DNA of 64,000 nt from Pseudomonas monteilii (GTDB lineage: Bacteria; Pseudomonadota; Gammaproteobacteria; Pseudomonadales; Pseudomonadaceae), in assembly GCA_001534745.1 (NCBI GenBank), contig CP013997.1, positions 1,302,001 through 1,366,000 on the forward strand. The letters are read 5' to 3'. Each line of letters begins with the position of its first letter. Positions within the stretch are counted from its first letter, which is position 1. Positions 38,773 to 48,733 of the stretch are shown in pieces. Below the pieces are notes generated by a model, which was not told the DNA's origin, ran no database searches, and was given only the letters and a program-made list of their open reading frames with translations. The position numbers and the translations under genes are program-made.

Positions 38773-39843
38773 TCATTGCATTTCCACGATGACCTGCTCC
38801 TGCCACAGCTGCGGCAGTTTCTTGGCCGTCGCCTCCCAGGCCTCGGCGTTCTTGATCGGCTGGGCTGCGCGGTATTGCTCGTTGGGCAGCAGTTTGGCCT
38901 GCACCTCGGGTGCCAGCTTCAGGTATTCGGCGCGGATCGGTCGGGCGTGGCCGATGGCCAGGTTGGTCTGGCCCGCATCGCTGAAGATGTACTCACGGGT
39001 GAGCTTGGCGGCATTCGGGTGCTTGGCGTATTTGTTGATGATCGTGGTGTAGCCGGACATCACCGAGCCGTCGGCGGGAATGACCACCTCGAAGCGTTTG
39101 GGGTCGATCTGTTCCCGGTAGCTCAGGCCGTTGAAGTCCCAGACCACGCCCACTTCGACTTCGCCTTTTTCCAGGGTCTGGATGGTCGGGTTGGCCATGG
39201 ACAGGCGACCTTGCTGGGCCAGCTTGGTGAACAGTTGCAGGCCTGGCGTGATGTTGCGTTCGTCGCCCTTGTAGGCGATGGCCGCGGCCAGCACGCCATT
39301 GGCGGCCTGGGCGGCCGTCCCGACGTCACCGATGGCGACCTTGTAGCTGCCACGCTCCAGGTCGTGCCATTGGGCCGGTCGGTCCTTTTCCTTGACCAGG
39401 TCCTTGTTGATGATGAAGGCGATGGTCCCGGTGTAGGCCAGCGCCCAGTGCCCGTCCTGATCCTTGGCCCACTGGGGAATCTGCTCCCAGGTCGTGGGCT
39501 TGTAGGGCTGGGTGACGCCCTTGGCGACCGCGATGGGGCCGAACGAGGCACCAACGTCACCGATGTCAGCGCTGGCGTTGTCTTTTTCGGCCTCGAACTT
39601 GGCGACCTCCTGGGCGGAACTCATGTCGGTGTCGCTGTGCACCAGGCCATAGCGGCTGGCCAGATCGGCCCAGGTGCCTTTCCAGTTGGCCCAGGCGTCC
39701 GGCATGCCGACGCTGTTCACGGCGCCTTCCTTGCGCGCCGCGTCTTCCAGTACCTTGAGGTCGACGTCGGCGGCCTGCACGCTCGTGCAGAAGGCCAAGG
39801 TCAGGGCCGAGCCCAGCAGTGATGCCATGAACCGCTGTTTCAT
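38773..39843 (-). CDS. ABC importer periplasmic solute-binding protein
   Basis: 356 aa with signal peptide MKQRFMASLLGSALTLAFCT-SVQAAD. Periplasmic binding protein of the spermidine/putrescine, iron or 2-aminoethylphosphonate class (family 1/6-like): EGAVNSVGMPDAWANWKGTW near the N-terminus, FEAEKDNASADIGDVGASFG, and VGVVWDFNGLSYREQIDPKR. The ligand is not clear, and no catabolic gene adjoins the operon to reveal it. First gene of the operon, after REP-rich DNA. Confidence 0.85.
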   Translation of the reverse strand: MKQRFMASLLGSALTLAFCTSVQAADVDLKVLEDAARKEGAVNSVGMPDAWANWKGTWADLASRYGLVHSDTDMSSAQEVAKFEAEKDNASADIGDVGASFGPIAVAKGVTQPYKPTTWEQIPQWAKDQDGHWALAYTGTIAFIINKDLVKEKDRPAQWHDLERGSYKVAIGDVGTAAQAANGVLAAAIAYKGDERNITPGLQLFTKLAQQGRLSMANPTIQTLEKGEVEVGVVWDFNGLSYREQIDPKRFEVVIPADGSVMSGYTTIINKYAKHPNAAKLTREYIFSDAGQTNLAIGHARPIRAEYLKLAPEVQAKLLPNEQYRAAQPIKNAEAWEATAKKLPQLWQEQVIVEMQ

Positions 39844-40321
39844 CCAGAACTCCTTGCGTGGGAATCTACGATCAAGGTGAGGCCTTCGATCGAACGGCGC
39901 TGCAAGGGGCCATGCTGACGAGGGTGCATGACCGTTTGATGTCCGTTGGATGACAGCCCGCTGGAGGTATAGCGTAGTTCAGATCTCGACGATCGGTTGC
40001 ATCGCCGGCAAGCTGGCTCCCACACCCGTAGCCGTACCGCGGCGTTGCAGGTTATCGCGGGACCCTGCGGGAGCGGGCTTGCCCGCGATGCAGGCGGTGT
40101 CGGACCGGGCGCTATCGCGGGCAAGCCCGCTCCCACAAGCTGCCTGCGCAGCCCTGCCTACATCGATGGCTGCAGAGGTCTGGGTGGGAGCTGGCTTGCC
40201 AGCGATAGGGCCCTGCCAGGCGCCGCATGCGGCCGGGCATGTGCCGAGTAGAAAAGACAGCTGCTCCCACCTCGTTCAGCGCGGGGCTGAGCCGTGTGGG
40301 AGGGCTTGGTGAGAGCAAGAA
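39844..40321. repeat. REP-rich intergenic region
   Basis: No gene is seen. REP palindromes lie at about 39999-40025, 40052-40095 and 40108-40140 (cores atcgccggcaagctggct, agcgggcttgcccgcgat and atcgcgggcaagcccgct), and the long dispersed repeat copy B occupies 40108-40270. The solute-binding gene promoter must lie in the first ~100 bp (39844-39960); no clear boxes were found. Confidence 0.8.
40108..40270 (-). repeat. Long dispersed repeat, copy B (inverted relative to copy A)
   Basis: The reverse complement matches 8009-8163 almost base for base, including ctgtcttttctactcggcac and cagacctctgcagccatc. The two copies are about 32 kb apart in opposite orientation. Confidence 0.8.
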
Positions 40322-42490
40322 TCAGGTGGTCGCTTCGCTCGCCGGCTTCGGCGTGCCCCCGCCTGCCGTCACTACCTGCACGGAAAGCCGTGGCGTGGCC
40401 AGGTCCAGGCCGGCTTCGTCGAGCTTGCGCTTGAGCGCCAGGTTGAAGGCCCGGGACACTTCCCACTGCTTAATCGGTGCGGTCTTGAAGCGGGCACGCA
40501 GGATGGCCGACCCCGATTCGAAGCTCTCCACGCCCTGCAGCTCTAAGGGCGACCAGATGTTGCGACGCATCAACGGATCGGCGCGCAGCTTCTGGGCCAC
40601 GTCGCGGATCAGGCCGATGGCCTGGTCGATGTCCATGGTGTGCGGGATGGCCACGCGGAAGATGGCGTAGCCGAACTCGCGCGAGTAGTTCTTGATGCTC
40701 TTGATCTCGCTGAACGGGATGGTGTGCACGATGCCGTCGATGTCGCGCAGGCGCACGGTACGGATGGTCAGCCCTTCGACCGTGCCCAGGTGTCCGCCCA
40801 GTTCGACGTAGTCGTCGATGGCCAGCGAGTCCTCGATGATGATGAACAGGCCCGTGATCAGGTCGGCCACCAGCGACTGAGCGCCGAAACCCACCGCCAG
40901 GCCGATGACACCGGCACCGGCGAGCAGCGGCGTGACGTTCATGCCCATGTTGGCCAGGGCCACGATCAGCGCGATGATGAAGATGGTGATGAACAGCACG
41001 TTGCGCACCAGCGGCATCATGGTCTGCGCGCGGGCGTTGGCCAGGCCGCGGCGCGAACGCACCAGGGCATGGTGCACGGCGCTGTCGGCCAGGATCCACA
41101 CCAGCCAGGCGATGATCAGCGTGGTGGTCAGGCCCATGACCCGCAGGCTGACCTCATGCCCATCGCCCTCGGCGAAGCGGATCATCGACAAGCCCCAGAC
41201 CCGCAGGCCGATTTCCAGGAACACCAGCCAGATGAACAGGTGCAGCAGGGCATAGCCGAAGCTCTTCAACCGCTCGACATAGACCTGCTGACGCCGGTGA
41301 GTGCGCCGGGGGCTGACGGCATGCCGCCGGACCAGACCGTTGAGCACCATGCACACCACCACCAGCACCGTGCACATCAGCGACTGGCGCAGTGCGGTGC
41401 TGGTGTCGCCTGCCGAGATGAAGGTGGCGAACAACGAGATCGCCACCAGCACCAGCGCCGGGACGTACCAGAAGCTGCCCAGGACGCCGATGGTGTCGCT
41501 CAGGGTGCGCCGCGTCAGACGACGTGACAGCGGCTGGTTGCGGATCAGGTGGGCGATGGGCCGACGGAAGCGCAGGATGAACAGGCCCGTGCACACCGCC
41601 GCCACGATGTTGGTGACGGTGGCCAGGGTGTGCGCCAGATGGATCCCGAGCGCCGCGGTCAAACGCGGATCGCTCATGGCCTCGCCGAAGGCGGCGAAGC
41701 TACCGATCAGCCAGAGCGGGTTGAAGGCCCGGTGACGCAGGATGTCCAGCGCACGGTGGCGGTGGGGGCCGTCGAGCAGGGAGAAGGCGATCACGCAGAT
41801 GGCCGAGAAACAGGTGCCGACCACCAGGGCATAGGCCAGTACCATGGCCAGGGACTTGCCCAGCGAGGAGGGCAGGGCGAAGCTCAGGTAGACCGTGAAG
41901 ATCAGCGCCACCAGCCAGGGCCCGAGCTTGCGCAGGGCAAAGCGCAGAAGGTCCCACGGGCGCGGATGCTGTGGCAGCTCCTCGGGCAGCCCGAAGCGCA
42001 CCTGCAGGCGGTGGCCGATCCAGTTGAAGGTCATCGCCAGCAGGCTCCAGACCGCGATGATGGCGGCGAAGCCGAAGAGGATCATCGGCCATTCCTGCAT
42101 CGGTACGGCCAACGCCGCCAGCTCTTGCCGGGCCTGGTCGAGTTCCAGCGACCAGCGCCGGAACGGGCTGGCCTCGCCGCTGAACTGCTTCTCGACATCG
42201 TGCAAGGTGCTGCCGATCAGCCCGAGCACACCTTGTGCCTCGGTCGGCTGGGCCTGGCGCGTGCTGTCACGCAGCTTTTTCAGGTCCGCCAGCAGCTTGC
42301 CACGCTGCTGGTCGTTTTCCAGGGTGGTGATGACCTCGTCGAGCGACTTGCCCAGGGGTTCGGAGGCTTGTTCCTGATGGGACGAACCCGACCCCAGCAG
42401 GCTGGGCAATCCGGCCGCCTGAGCGGGCACGACGAAGGCGAACAGGCACAACAGATAGAGACAACGCAGGAGAACAGGCACCGGACACAC
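40322..42490 (-). CDS. MscS-family mechanosensitive channel (large, YbiO-like)
   Basis: 722 aa from the GTG at 42490 (GAGG close upstream); a second GTG three codons later is possible. Signal-like N-terminus ending VVPAQAAG, a periplasmic/helical region of about 110 residues, many transmembrane helices (about 11) and then the MscS core: pore helix LLAGAGVIGLAVGFGAQSLV, followed by DLITGLFIIIEDSLAIDDYV and the beta domain GTVEGLTIRTVRLRDIDGIV. The cytoplasmic alpha/beta domain ends at about residue 700. It relieves hypo-osmotic pressure. The length is much more than E. coli MscS (286 aa) and fits the YbiO/YnaI type. Monocistronic. Confidence 0.9.
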   Translation of the reverse strand: MCPVPVLLRCLYLLCLFAFVVPAQAAGLPSLLGSGSSHQEQASEPLGKSLDEVITTLENDQQRGKLLADLKKLRDSTRQAQPTEAQGVLGLIGSTLHDVEKQFSGEASPFRRWSLELDQARQELAALAVPMQEWPMILFGFAAIIAVWSLLAMTFNWIGHRLQVRFGLPEELPQHPRPWDLLRFALRKLGPWLVALIFTVYLSFALPSSLGKSLAMVLAYALVVGTCFSAICVIAFSLLDGPHRHRALDILRHRAFNPLWLIGSFAAFGEAMSDPRLTAALGIHLAHTLATVTNIVAAVCTGLFILRFRRPIAHLIRNQPLSRRLTRRTLSDTIGVLGSFWYVPALVLVAISLFATFISAGDTSTALRQSLMCTVLVVVCMVLNGLVRRHAVSPRRTHRRQQVYVERLKSFGYALLHLFIWLVFLEIGLRVWGLSMIRFAEGDGHEVSLRVMGLTTTLIIAWLVWILADSAVHHALVRSRRGLANARAQTMMPLVRNVLFITIFIIALIVALANMGMNVTPLLAGAGVIGLAVGFGAQSLVADLITGLFIIIEDSLAIDDYVELGGHLGTVEGLTIRTVRLRDIDGIVHTIPFSEIKSIKNYSREFGYAIFRVAIPHTMDIDQAIGLIRDVAQKLRADPLMRRNIWSPLELQGVESFESGSAILRARFKTAPIKQWEVSRAFNLALKRKLDEAGLDLATPRLSVQVVTAGGGTPKPASEATT

Positions 42491-42526
42491 TACCTCGGGA
42501 CAGACGATGCCCGAGTGTAGAGGATT

Positions 42527-42691
42527 TCAGGCCAGTTTCTCGAGGATCTTCCAGCACATGATGCCAAAGATGCCCAGCGTCCCCAGCCACATCATCAGCA
42601 CACCCAGGTCACGCTCGCGCAGGCCGAAGCCCACGGTCAGCAACGACAGGCCCGCGATGACGGGAATCAGCATCGAATGCAAGGCGGACAT
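42527..42691 (-). CDS. Small two-helix membrane protein, unknown
   Basis: 54 aa from the ATG at 42691 with AAGGAG upstream; the open frame extends further upstream into repeat DNA and is not part of the gene. Two hydrophobic segments, MLIPVIAGLSLLTVGFGLRE and DLGVLMMWLGTLGIFGIMCW, with basic residues between them, end in KILEKLA. No family recognised. It lies 36 bp upstream of the MscS gene in the same direction and may be cotranscribed. Confidence 0.65.
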   Translation of the reverse strand: MSALHSMLIPVIAGLSLLTVGFGLRERDLGVLMMWLGTLGIFGIMCWKILEKLA

Positions 42692-43453
42692 GGCAGGCTC
42701 CTTCTGCGAAGACACAAGATCGACAGGGAAAGTGTAGCCAAGGCGAGGGGGCCGGGCATTGAGGTAGGACAAGGGATGTCCTCCTGTCCATGCCACGGTG
42801 GAATGGGGTGTCACGGACCGTGTGGGAGCGGGCTTGCCCGCGATAGCGTCCGGCCCGTCACCGCCGGCATCGCGAGAACGTTTGCTCTTATTGAGTACAA
42901 ATATCTTGTTGATTTTATAGGAGATAAGTTCAGGCTTGTGTGGCCCCTGCGGGCCCAATCGCGGCCTGTCCGGCGCCCCGGCAGGGGCCGCTCAGATGAC
43001 CGCGATAGCCTGAAACCCCGCGGTGGGGCTACGGGTGTAGGAGCGGCCCCTGTGCCGCGATGGGCCGCAAAGCGGCCCTTAAATCAGTTAGCAATGAAGC
43101 TCCGGATCCTGCCAGCTATCGACATGTTCTCTGCGCGACAGCGCGGCGCCAAGGCGGCGGACGAACTCTCATTGAGCACAGATATCTTGTTGATTTTATA
43201 AGGGATAATTTCAGGATTACGTGGCCCCTGCGGGCCCAATCGCGGCCGGTCCGGCGCCCCGGCTGGGGCCGCTCCTACACCCGTAGCTACACCGTGATGA
43301 GTCAGTACATTGCGGTACGTGTGGGAGCGGGCTTGCCCGCGATAGCGTCCGGTCCGTCACCGCCCGCATCGCATGCAAGCCTGCTCTCACAAAAGACGTG
43401 CATCGTTCTGTCAGGCCAGCCAAGCCGTCCAGGCTGTGCGTCGCCACGTCTGC
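42692..43453. repeat. 762-bp composite repeat region
   Basis: No credible gene. It holds two copies of a ~54-bp REP unit (42820-42873 and 43319-43372: gtgtgggagcgggcttgccc followed by gcgatagcgtccgg), and two direct copies of a ~103-bp unit (42891-42992 and 43172-43274: atatcttgttgattttata, then tggcccctgcgggcccaatc and a ggcgccccgg-type hairpin). Between them, 43037-43170 (gtaggagcggcccctgtgcc ... ctctgcgcgacagc) recurs at 55828-55970. The layout suggests a block duplicated and flanked by REPs. Confidence 0.8.
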
Positions 43454-44743
43454 CTACGGCAGCTCCACACTCCGGTAGAACGCCGTCAGCACTTTCACCA
43501 AGTGCGCCAGGTCATGGCTGCCGCACAGCTCGCGGATCGAATGCATGGCAAAGGTCGGCAGGCCGATGTCCACCGTCCGCACGCCCAGGTGGCCGGCGGT
43601 GATCGGGCCGATGGTCGAGCCACAGCCCATGTCGCTGCGCACCACGAAGCTCTGCACCGGGACTTCCTCGGCCATGCACAGGTGACGGAAGAACCCGGCC
43701 GTCTCGCTGTTGGTGGCGTAGCGCTGGTTGCTGTTGACCTTGATCACCGGCCCGGCGTTGAGCTTCGGGCCGTGGTTGCCATCGTGCTTGTCAGCGTAGT
43801 TGGGGTGTACGCCATGGGCGTTGTCGGCCGAGATCAGCAGCGAGCGCTGGATGCAGCGCACGTACTCGTCATGACCCGGCAGCAGACGCTGCAGGGTCTG
43901 CTCGAGCATCGGACCGTCCGCGCCACAGGCCGAGCAGGAACCGACTTCTTCATGGTCTGTGCAGACCAGCACGCAGGTCTCGTCGCTGTCGGCATTCAAC
44001 AGGGCCTGGACGCCGGCAAAGCAGGAGAGCAGGTTGTCCAGGCGCGCGCCGGCGATGAACTCACCATGGAGGCCAATCTGCGCGGCCTCCTGAGTGTCGT
44101 AGAAGCTGAGTTCGTAATCGAGCACCACATCGGCATTGAGCTCGTGCTCGCGCGCCAGTTGTTCGGTCAGCAGCGCGCGGAAGTCGACGCGCTCGTCACC
44201 GGCCACCTGTGCCAGGATCGGCGGCAGCTCGTGCTGCGCATTGATCGGCCAGCCTTCGTTGGCGGTGCGGTTCAGGTGAATGGCCAGGTTGGGAATGACG
44301 GCGATCGGCAACTTGAAATCGACCAGCTGGCTCTCGACCTTGCCATCGCGGCGGAAGGTCACGCGCCCGGCCAACGACAGGTCACGGTCGAACCACGGGG
44401 CCAGCAAGGCGCCGCCGTAGACCTCCACCCCCAGCTGCAGGAAGCCATGGCGCTGCAACTCCGGTTGCGGCTTGACCCGCAGGCACGGGCTGTCGGTATG
44501 GGCACCGACCAGGCGCATGCCGCCTTCGAGCGGCGACTGCTTGCCCAATTGGATGGCGATGATCGAGGAGTCGTTACGCGTGACGTAGTAGCGGCCGCCG
44601 GGCACCGTGGTCCAGCGCTCGCGTTCGTCGAGGCGCTTGTAGCCGGCCGCTTCCAGACGCTGGGCGATCGACGCGGTGGCATGAAACGGCGTCGGCGACG
44701 CCTTGAGGAAATCGATCAGGCCTCGGTTGAGGGTGTCGCGCAT
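43454..44743 (-). CDS. apeB: M18 family aminopeptidase (probable ApeB)
   Basis: 429 aa from the ATG at 44743 with GGAG upstream; the frame is open further upstream through repeat DNA. Zinc aminopeptidase of the aspartyl aminopeptidase family. Metal/catalytic motifs seen: [13 protein letters not shown] (His, about residue 79), [13 protein letters not shown] (Asp), [17 protein letters not shown] (Glu-Glu) and, near the end, [17 protein letters not shown] (His). Length and motif order match the M18 family. Cytoplasmic peptide turnover. It follows the pseudouridine synthase gene by 190 bp of heptamer-repeat DNA. Confidence 0.92.
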   Translation of the reverse strand: MRDTLNRGLIDFLKASPTPFHATASIAQRLEAAGYKRLDERERWTTVPGGRYYVTRNDSSIIAIQLGKQSPLEGGMRLVGAHTDSPCLRVKPQPELQRHGFLQLGVEVYGGALLAPWFDRDLSLAGRVTFRRDGKVESQLVDFKLPIAVIPNLAIHLNRTANEGWPINAQHELPPILAQVAGDERVDFRALLTEQLAREHELNADVVLDYELSFYDTQEAAQIGLHGEFIAGARLDNLLSCFAGVQALLNADSDETCVLVCTDHEEVGSCSACGADGPMLEQTLQRLLPGHDEYVRCIQRSLLISADNAHGVHPNYADKHDGNHGPKLNAGPVIKVNSNQRYATNSETAGFFRHLCMAEEVPVQSFVVRSDMGCGSTIGPITAGHLGVRTVDIGLPTFAMHSIRELCGSHDLAHLVKVLTAFYRSVELP

Positions 44744-44774
44744 AAGGTACTCCAGACCAGCGGCAAGCGTTGAG

Positions 44775-44933
44775 CTGCAAGCTTCGGGTAATGGGGGAGG
44801 AGTTGCAAGTCGTAAGCTACAAGCTACAAGCAAGTGTGCAGGGCTTCGGTTCAGCGCTTGGTGACTGAGTCCTTGTCGCTGTGCCATCGCTCTGAAGGTC
44901 AGCTTGTCACTTGCAGCTTGTAACTTGCCCCCT
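44775..44933. repeat. Degenerate heptamer repeats (AAGCTAC / GCTTGTA type)
   Basis: Contains aagctacaagctacaagc near 44815 and the near-complementary gcagcttgtaacttgcc near 44915, about 100 bp apart. It is the same repeat type as the longer arrays at 51101-51281. It could fold into a long imperfect hairpin after the pseudouridine synthase gene. Confidence 0.6.
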
Positions 44934-45569
44934 CTAAAAGGGCGCGGGACAGGTAAAGCACAGCCGCTCGCCCGACACCGGGTGGGTGAACGCCAGCATG
45001 CTGGCATGCAGGCACAGGCGTTCATGGGCGGCCAGGGCTTCGGGGTTGGCGTAGAGGCGGTCGCCCAGCAGCGGGTGGCCGATCGACAGCATGTGCACGC
45101 GCAGCTGGTGCGAGCGTCCGGTGACCGGCGTCAGTTCGACGCGGCAATGATCGACATGCCGTTCGAGCACGCGCCAGAAGGTCAGGGCGCGCTTGCCCAA
45201 TTCGTGATCGACCACGTGACGCGGCTTGGTCGGCGGATCGTACCGCAGGGGCAGATCGATGCTGCCGCTGTCGCGGTCCGGTTGCCCCCAGCACAGGGCC
45301 GTGTAGGCCTTTTCCGTTTCCCGGTCGTGGAACTGTCGGGACAGCTCGCGGTGGCTGTCGGCGTCGCGGGCCAGCAGGATGATGCCCGAGGTCTCCCAGT
45401 CCAGCCGGTGCACGATCAGCGCGTCCGGATAGCCGTTTTCCTGCAGGCGGGTGATCAGGCAGTCCTTGTTGTCGTCGGCACGGCCGGGCACCGACAGCAG
45501 CAACGTCGGCTTGTTGACCACCAGCACGGCGGCATCTTCATGAAGGATCTGGACGTTCGACAACGGCAT
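44934..45569 (-). CDS. RluA-family pseudouridine synthase
   Basis: 211 aa from the ATG at 45569. The catalytic motif is [20 protein letters not shown] (Asp of HRLD, about residue 54). Other family motifs are [19 protein letters not shown], [11 protein letters not shown] substrate motif ([13 protein letters not shown]) and [20 protein letters not shown]. There is no S4 domain, and the short length fits RluA (23S U746/tRNA U32) rather than RluC/D. The substrate is an inference from this similarity. Confidence 0.88.
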   Translation of the reverse strand: MPLSNVQILHEDAAVLVVNKPTLLLSVPGRADDNKDCLITRLQENGYPDALIVHRLDWETSGIILLARDADSHRELSRQFHDRETEKAYTALCWGQPDRDSGSIDLPLRYDPPTKPRHVVDHELGKRALTFWRVLERHVDHCRVELTPVTGRSHQLRVHMLSIGHPLLGDRLYANPEALAAHERLCLHASMLAFTHPVSGERLCFTCPAPF

Positions 45570-45658
45570 TGCGGGTTCTCTGCAAAACGCAACGGCGACG
45601 GCAGGCACGGCAGTGGAACTGCCGGCCTGACCGTCGCCGTGCACGTGACCCGGGGCGA

Positions 45659-45913
45659 TCAACGCTCCGGGAGGGTGATGTTCAACTCGAGGATGGAGCA
45701 GTTGCCTTGGTCTTCCAGAGCGACCTGCACATCGTCGTTGCCAATGTTCACATACTTGCGGATCACCTCGACCAGTTCCTTCTGCAAGGCCGGGAGGTAG
45801 TCCGGGGTGCTGCGCTGTCCGCGCTCGTGCGCCACGATGATCTGTAGACGCTCTTTCGCCACCGACGCGCTGCTCTGTTTCTGTCTGCCACGAAAGAAGT
45901 CAAAAAGGTTCAT
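45659..45913 (-). CDS. minE: Cell division topological specificity factor MinE
   Basis: 84 aa of normal length. It begins [20 protein letters not shown] (membrane-targeting helix), then the anti-MinCD segment [14 protein letters not shown], and the dimerising beta domain ending [12 protein letters not shown]. It stimulates MinD ATPase and keeps MinC off midcell. Three bp after minD. Confidence 0.97.
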   Translation of the reverse strand: MNLFDFFRGRQKQSSASVAKERLQIIVAHERGQRSTPDYLPALQKELVEVIRKYVNIGNDDVQVALEDQGNCSILELNITLPER

Positions 45914-45916
45914 GGT

Positions 45917-46729
45917 TTATTTGCTCCCGAAAATGCGCTCGAAGAATCCCTTCTTCTGTACGTCGATGAAGCGCATTGGCTTCTCTTTGCCCAGCAGGCG
46001 GTCGACGGCGTCGCTGTAGGCCTGACCGGCATCGCTCTGGTCGTCGAGGATGACCGGGATGCCCTGGTTGGAGGCCTTGAGCACCGCCTGGGATTCGGGG
46101 ATCACGCCCTTGAGCTTGATCGAGAGGATCTCCTCGACGTCGGCGATGCTGAGCATCTCGCCTTTCTCGACGCGCTCAGGGTGGTAGCGGGTGATGAGCA
46201 GGTGTTCCTTTATCGGCTCTTCGCCGTTCTCGGCGCGGCGCGATTTGCTGGCCAGGATACCCAGCATGCGGTCGGAGTCGCGGACCGACGAGACTTCCGG
46301 GTTGGTCACCACGATGGCTTCGTCGGCGAAGTACATGGCCAGGTGCGCACCCTTTTCGATGCCGGCAGGGGAGTCGCAGACCACGTAGTCGAAGGATTCC
46401 TTCAGCTCGTTCAGTACCTTCTCGACGCCTTCCTGGGTCAGCGCGTCCTTGTCGCGGGTCTGGCTGGCCGCCAGCACGAACAGGTTCTCCAGGCGCTTGT
46501 CCTTGATCAGGGCCTGCTGCAGGCCGGCTTCGCCGTTGACCACGTTGACGAAGTCATACACCACGCGGCGCTCGCAGCCCATGATCAGGTCCAGGTTACG
46601 CAGGCCGACGTCGAAGTCGACGATGACCGTCTTGTAGCCGCGCAGCGCGAGCCCGGTGCCGATGGCGGCGCTGGTGGTGGTTTTGCCCACGCCCCCCTTG
46701 CCGGAAGTAACGACGAGAATCTTGGCCAA
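45917..46729 (-). CDS. minD: Septum-site determining ATPase MinD
   Basis: 270 aa. Deviant Walker A SGKGGVGKTTTSAAIGTGLA at the N-terminus, FDVGLRNLDLIMGCERRVVY, and the C-terminal amphipathic membrane helix KKGFFERIFGSK. It recruits MinC to the membrane and oscillates with MinE. Operon minC-minD-minE. Confidence 0.98.
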   Translation of the reverse strand: MAKILVVTSGKGGVGKTTTSAAIGTGLALRGYKTVIVDFDVGLRNLDLIMGCERRVVYDFVNVVNGEAGLQQALIKDKRLENLFVLAASQTRDKDALTQEGVEKVLNELKESFDYVVCDSPAGIEKGAHLAMYFADEAIVVTNPEVSSVRDSDRMLGILASKSRRAENGEEPIKEHLLITRYHPERVEKGEMLSIADVEEILSIKLKGVIPESQAVLKASNQGIPVILDDQSDAGQAYSDAVDRLLGKEKPMRFIDVQKKGFFERIFGSK

Positions 46730-46827
46730 GGTGTTTCACCCCTAGATGAACGGGACAGCAGTCCCTGCAAATACACAAAAACGGCAACATGAAAAGAAGT
46801 TGCACTAAAAATGACGGCAAGTATCCG

Positions 46828-47589
46828 TCAAAGGCGGGTGATGTTCAACACATCGCCAGACAGGCTGACCTGGACACCGAACCCCCAGAGCGGGTCGCGG
46901 CGCAGCTCTTCGCACACGCGGTATTGACCCGCGATCGACAGCAGTTCGGCGGTCATCTGCTGGCAGAAAATCCGTGCGCGGGTGTTGCCCTTGACGCCGG
47001 CCAGGGCCCGACCCCGCATCGCGCCGTACACATGGATGTTGCCGTCGGCAAGAAGTTCCGCACCCGGGCTGACCGAAGAGGTCACGATCAGGTCGCCGCC
47101 CTGGGCGTAGATCTGCTGGCCTCCGCGCACCGGGGAGCTGACGATGCGCGTCGGGCGCACCTCCGGCTCGCTGGGCGGCGGAGGCGGTGGCGGGGCAGGC
47201 TCGGGTGGCTTGACTTCCGGCTCGGGCTCCAGGGGGCGCTCCCGTGCACCCGAAGGGGGCAGCACGGGCAGGTCGATGGCGATCGCCGCAGCGATGTCCT
47301 CGATCCGGTTGGCGCGAATGGCCAGGGTGCGCAGGCCATGGTGGCGGCAGATGCGCATCAGGGCAGGCAGGTCGAGGGGGCCGCAGGCGATCGGCAGTTT
47401 GTCCAGCGCCAGCACCAAGGGTGTGTTGCTGAAGAAATTCGGGGCCTGCGCGACTTTCGCCGCCAACTGCCGGTCGAGCGCGTCGAGGTCGTTGTGGGCG
47501 AGCTCCAGCACAGTGATGGCAAGCATGCTGCCCTTGAGCTGGAACACGGGTACGGCGTCGGGTGTCTGGTTTGGGCTCATGGTCTGCAT
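46828..47589 (-). CDS. minC: Septum-site determining protein MinC
   Basis: 253 aa from the ATG at 47589; an ATG three codons later (47580) is equally possible, and neither has a clear ribosome binding site. N-terminal FtsZ-inhibiting domain [20 protein letters not shown], a proline-rich linker ([16 protein letters not shown]), and the C-terminal beta-helix domain [20 protein letters not shown] with [16 protein letters not shown]. First gene of the min operon, divergent from the lipid A acyltransferase. Confidence 0.96.
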   Translation of the reverse strand: MQTMSPNQTPDAVPVFQLKGSMLAITVLELAHNDLDALDRQLAAKVAQAPNFFSNTPLVLALDKLPIACGPLDLPALMRICRHHGLRTLAIRANRIEDIAAAIAIDLPVLPPSGARERPLEPEPEVKPPEPAPPPPPPPSEPEVRPTRIVSSPVRGGQQIYAQGGDLIVTSSVSPGAELLADGNIHVYGAMRGRALAGVKGNTRARIFCQQMTAELLSIAGQYRVCEELRRDPLWGFGVQVSLSGDVLNITRL

Positions 47590-47665
47590 AGACGGCTTGT
47601 TACGAAAAAAGTGCCCTGACTTATAACGAGAACGCCCGTTGGCCGCAACTCGCGACGATCCGTTG

Positions 47666-47671
47666 TAGAAT
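47666..47671 (+). promoter_or_regulatory. Possible -10 box of the lipid A acyltransferase gene
   Basis: TAGAAT 30 bp before the start codon in the 111-bp gap to minC. No good -35 at the normal distance (TTGGCC lies about 21 bp upstream). Confidence 0.35.
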
Positions 47672-47700
47672 GCCCGGCCTTTGTCTGACCGGATGCTTCA

Positions 47701-48633
47701 ATGGAACGCCCGCGTTTTCGTCTTCAGTTCTTCCATCCGCGCTTCTGGGGTCTCTGGCTGGGCCTGGGGCTGCTCTGGCTGATCGTGCAGCTGCCCTATC
47801 GTGCCTTGCTGGGGCTGGGCCGCGTGCTGGGCGCGGTGATGTACCGTGTCGCCGGCCCGCGTCGGCGCATCGCGGCGCGCAACCTGGAGCTGTGCTTTCC
47901 CGAGCTGTCCGAGGCGCAGCGCAAACGATTGCTCAAGGAAAACTTCGCCTCCACGGGCATCGCCTTCTTCGAGATGGCCATGAGCTGGTGGTGGCCCAAG
48001 GCCCGGCTGGCGCGCCTGGCCCATATCGAAGGGTTGGAGCACCTGCGCGACGCTGAGCGCGACGGGCAGGGCGCCATCCTGATGGCCGTGCACTTCACCA
48101 CCCTGGAAATCGGCGCGGCGCTGTTGGGTCAGGCGCACACCATCGATGGCATGTACCGCGAACACGGCAACGCGCTGTTCGACTATGTCCAGCGGCGTGG
48201 TCGCGAGCGGCACAACCTCGATGCCCTGGCGGTCGAGCGAGACGACGTGCGCGGCATGCTCAAGCTGCTGCGCAGCGGGCGGGCCATCTGGTATGCGCCG
48301 GACCAGGACTACGGCACCAAGCAGAGCGTGTTCGTCCCGCTGTTCGGCATTCCGGCGGCCACGGTCACGGCCACCACCAAGTTCGCGCGCCTGGGTCGGG
48401 CGCGGGTGATTCCCTTCACCCAGCGTCGGCTCGAGGATGGCAGCGGGTATCGGTTGGTGGTGCATCCGCCGCTGGAGGACTTCCCAGGGGAGAGCGAGGA
48501 GGCCGACTGCCTGCGGATCAACCAATGGGTGGAAGGGGTGTTGCGTGAGTGCCCCGAGCAGTACCTGTGGGCGCATCGACGGTTCAAGTCACGGCCGGAA
48601 GGGGCGCCACGGTTGTATGAGCGCAAGCGATAA
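47701..48633 (+). CDS. Lipid A biosynthesis acyltransferase (LpxL/HtrB family)
   Basis: 310 aa. One N-terminal membrane segment (FWGLWLGLGLLWLIVQLPYR). The acyltransferase HX4E motif is in LMAVHFTTLEIGAALLGQ (about residue 130), and a second conserved region is GRAIWYAPDQDYGTKQSVFV. It adds a secondary acyl chain to Kdo2-lipid A at the inner membrane. The place beside minC is conserved in Pseudomonas. LpxL versus LpxM cannot be settled from motifs alone; LpxL-like is more likely. Confidence 0.9.
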   Translation: MERPRFRLQFFHPRFWGLWLGLGLLWLIVQLPYRALLGLGRVLGAVMYRVAGPRRRIAARNLELCFPELSEAQRKRLLKENFASTGIAFFEMAMSWWWPKARLARLAHIEGLEHLRDAERDGQGAILMAVHFTTLEIGAALLGQAHTIDGMYREHGNALFDYVQRRGRERHNLDALAVERDDVRGMLKLLRSGRAIWYAPDQDYGTKQSVFVPLFGIPAATVTATTKFARLGRARVIPFTQRRLEDGSGYRLVVHPPLEDFPGESEEADCLRINQWVEGVLRECPEQYLWAHRRFKSRPEGAPRLYERKR

Positions 48634-48733
48634 CAGGCGGGCGGATGAAGTTGTACATTCGCCTGTTGCCTGGCAGATCCAAGTCGGCTGATTTCATGGG
48701 CCCGTAGGGCCCAGAGGAAACACGACAGCCGCC

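Noticed and set aside
42677..43602. Overlapping open frames across the composite repeat region
   Set aside because: Their codons come from repeated REP-like units present elsewhere; no start signal or domain.
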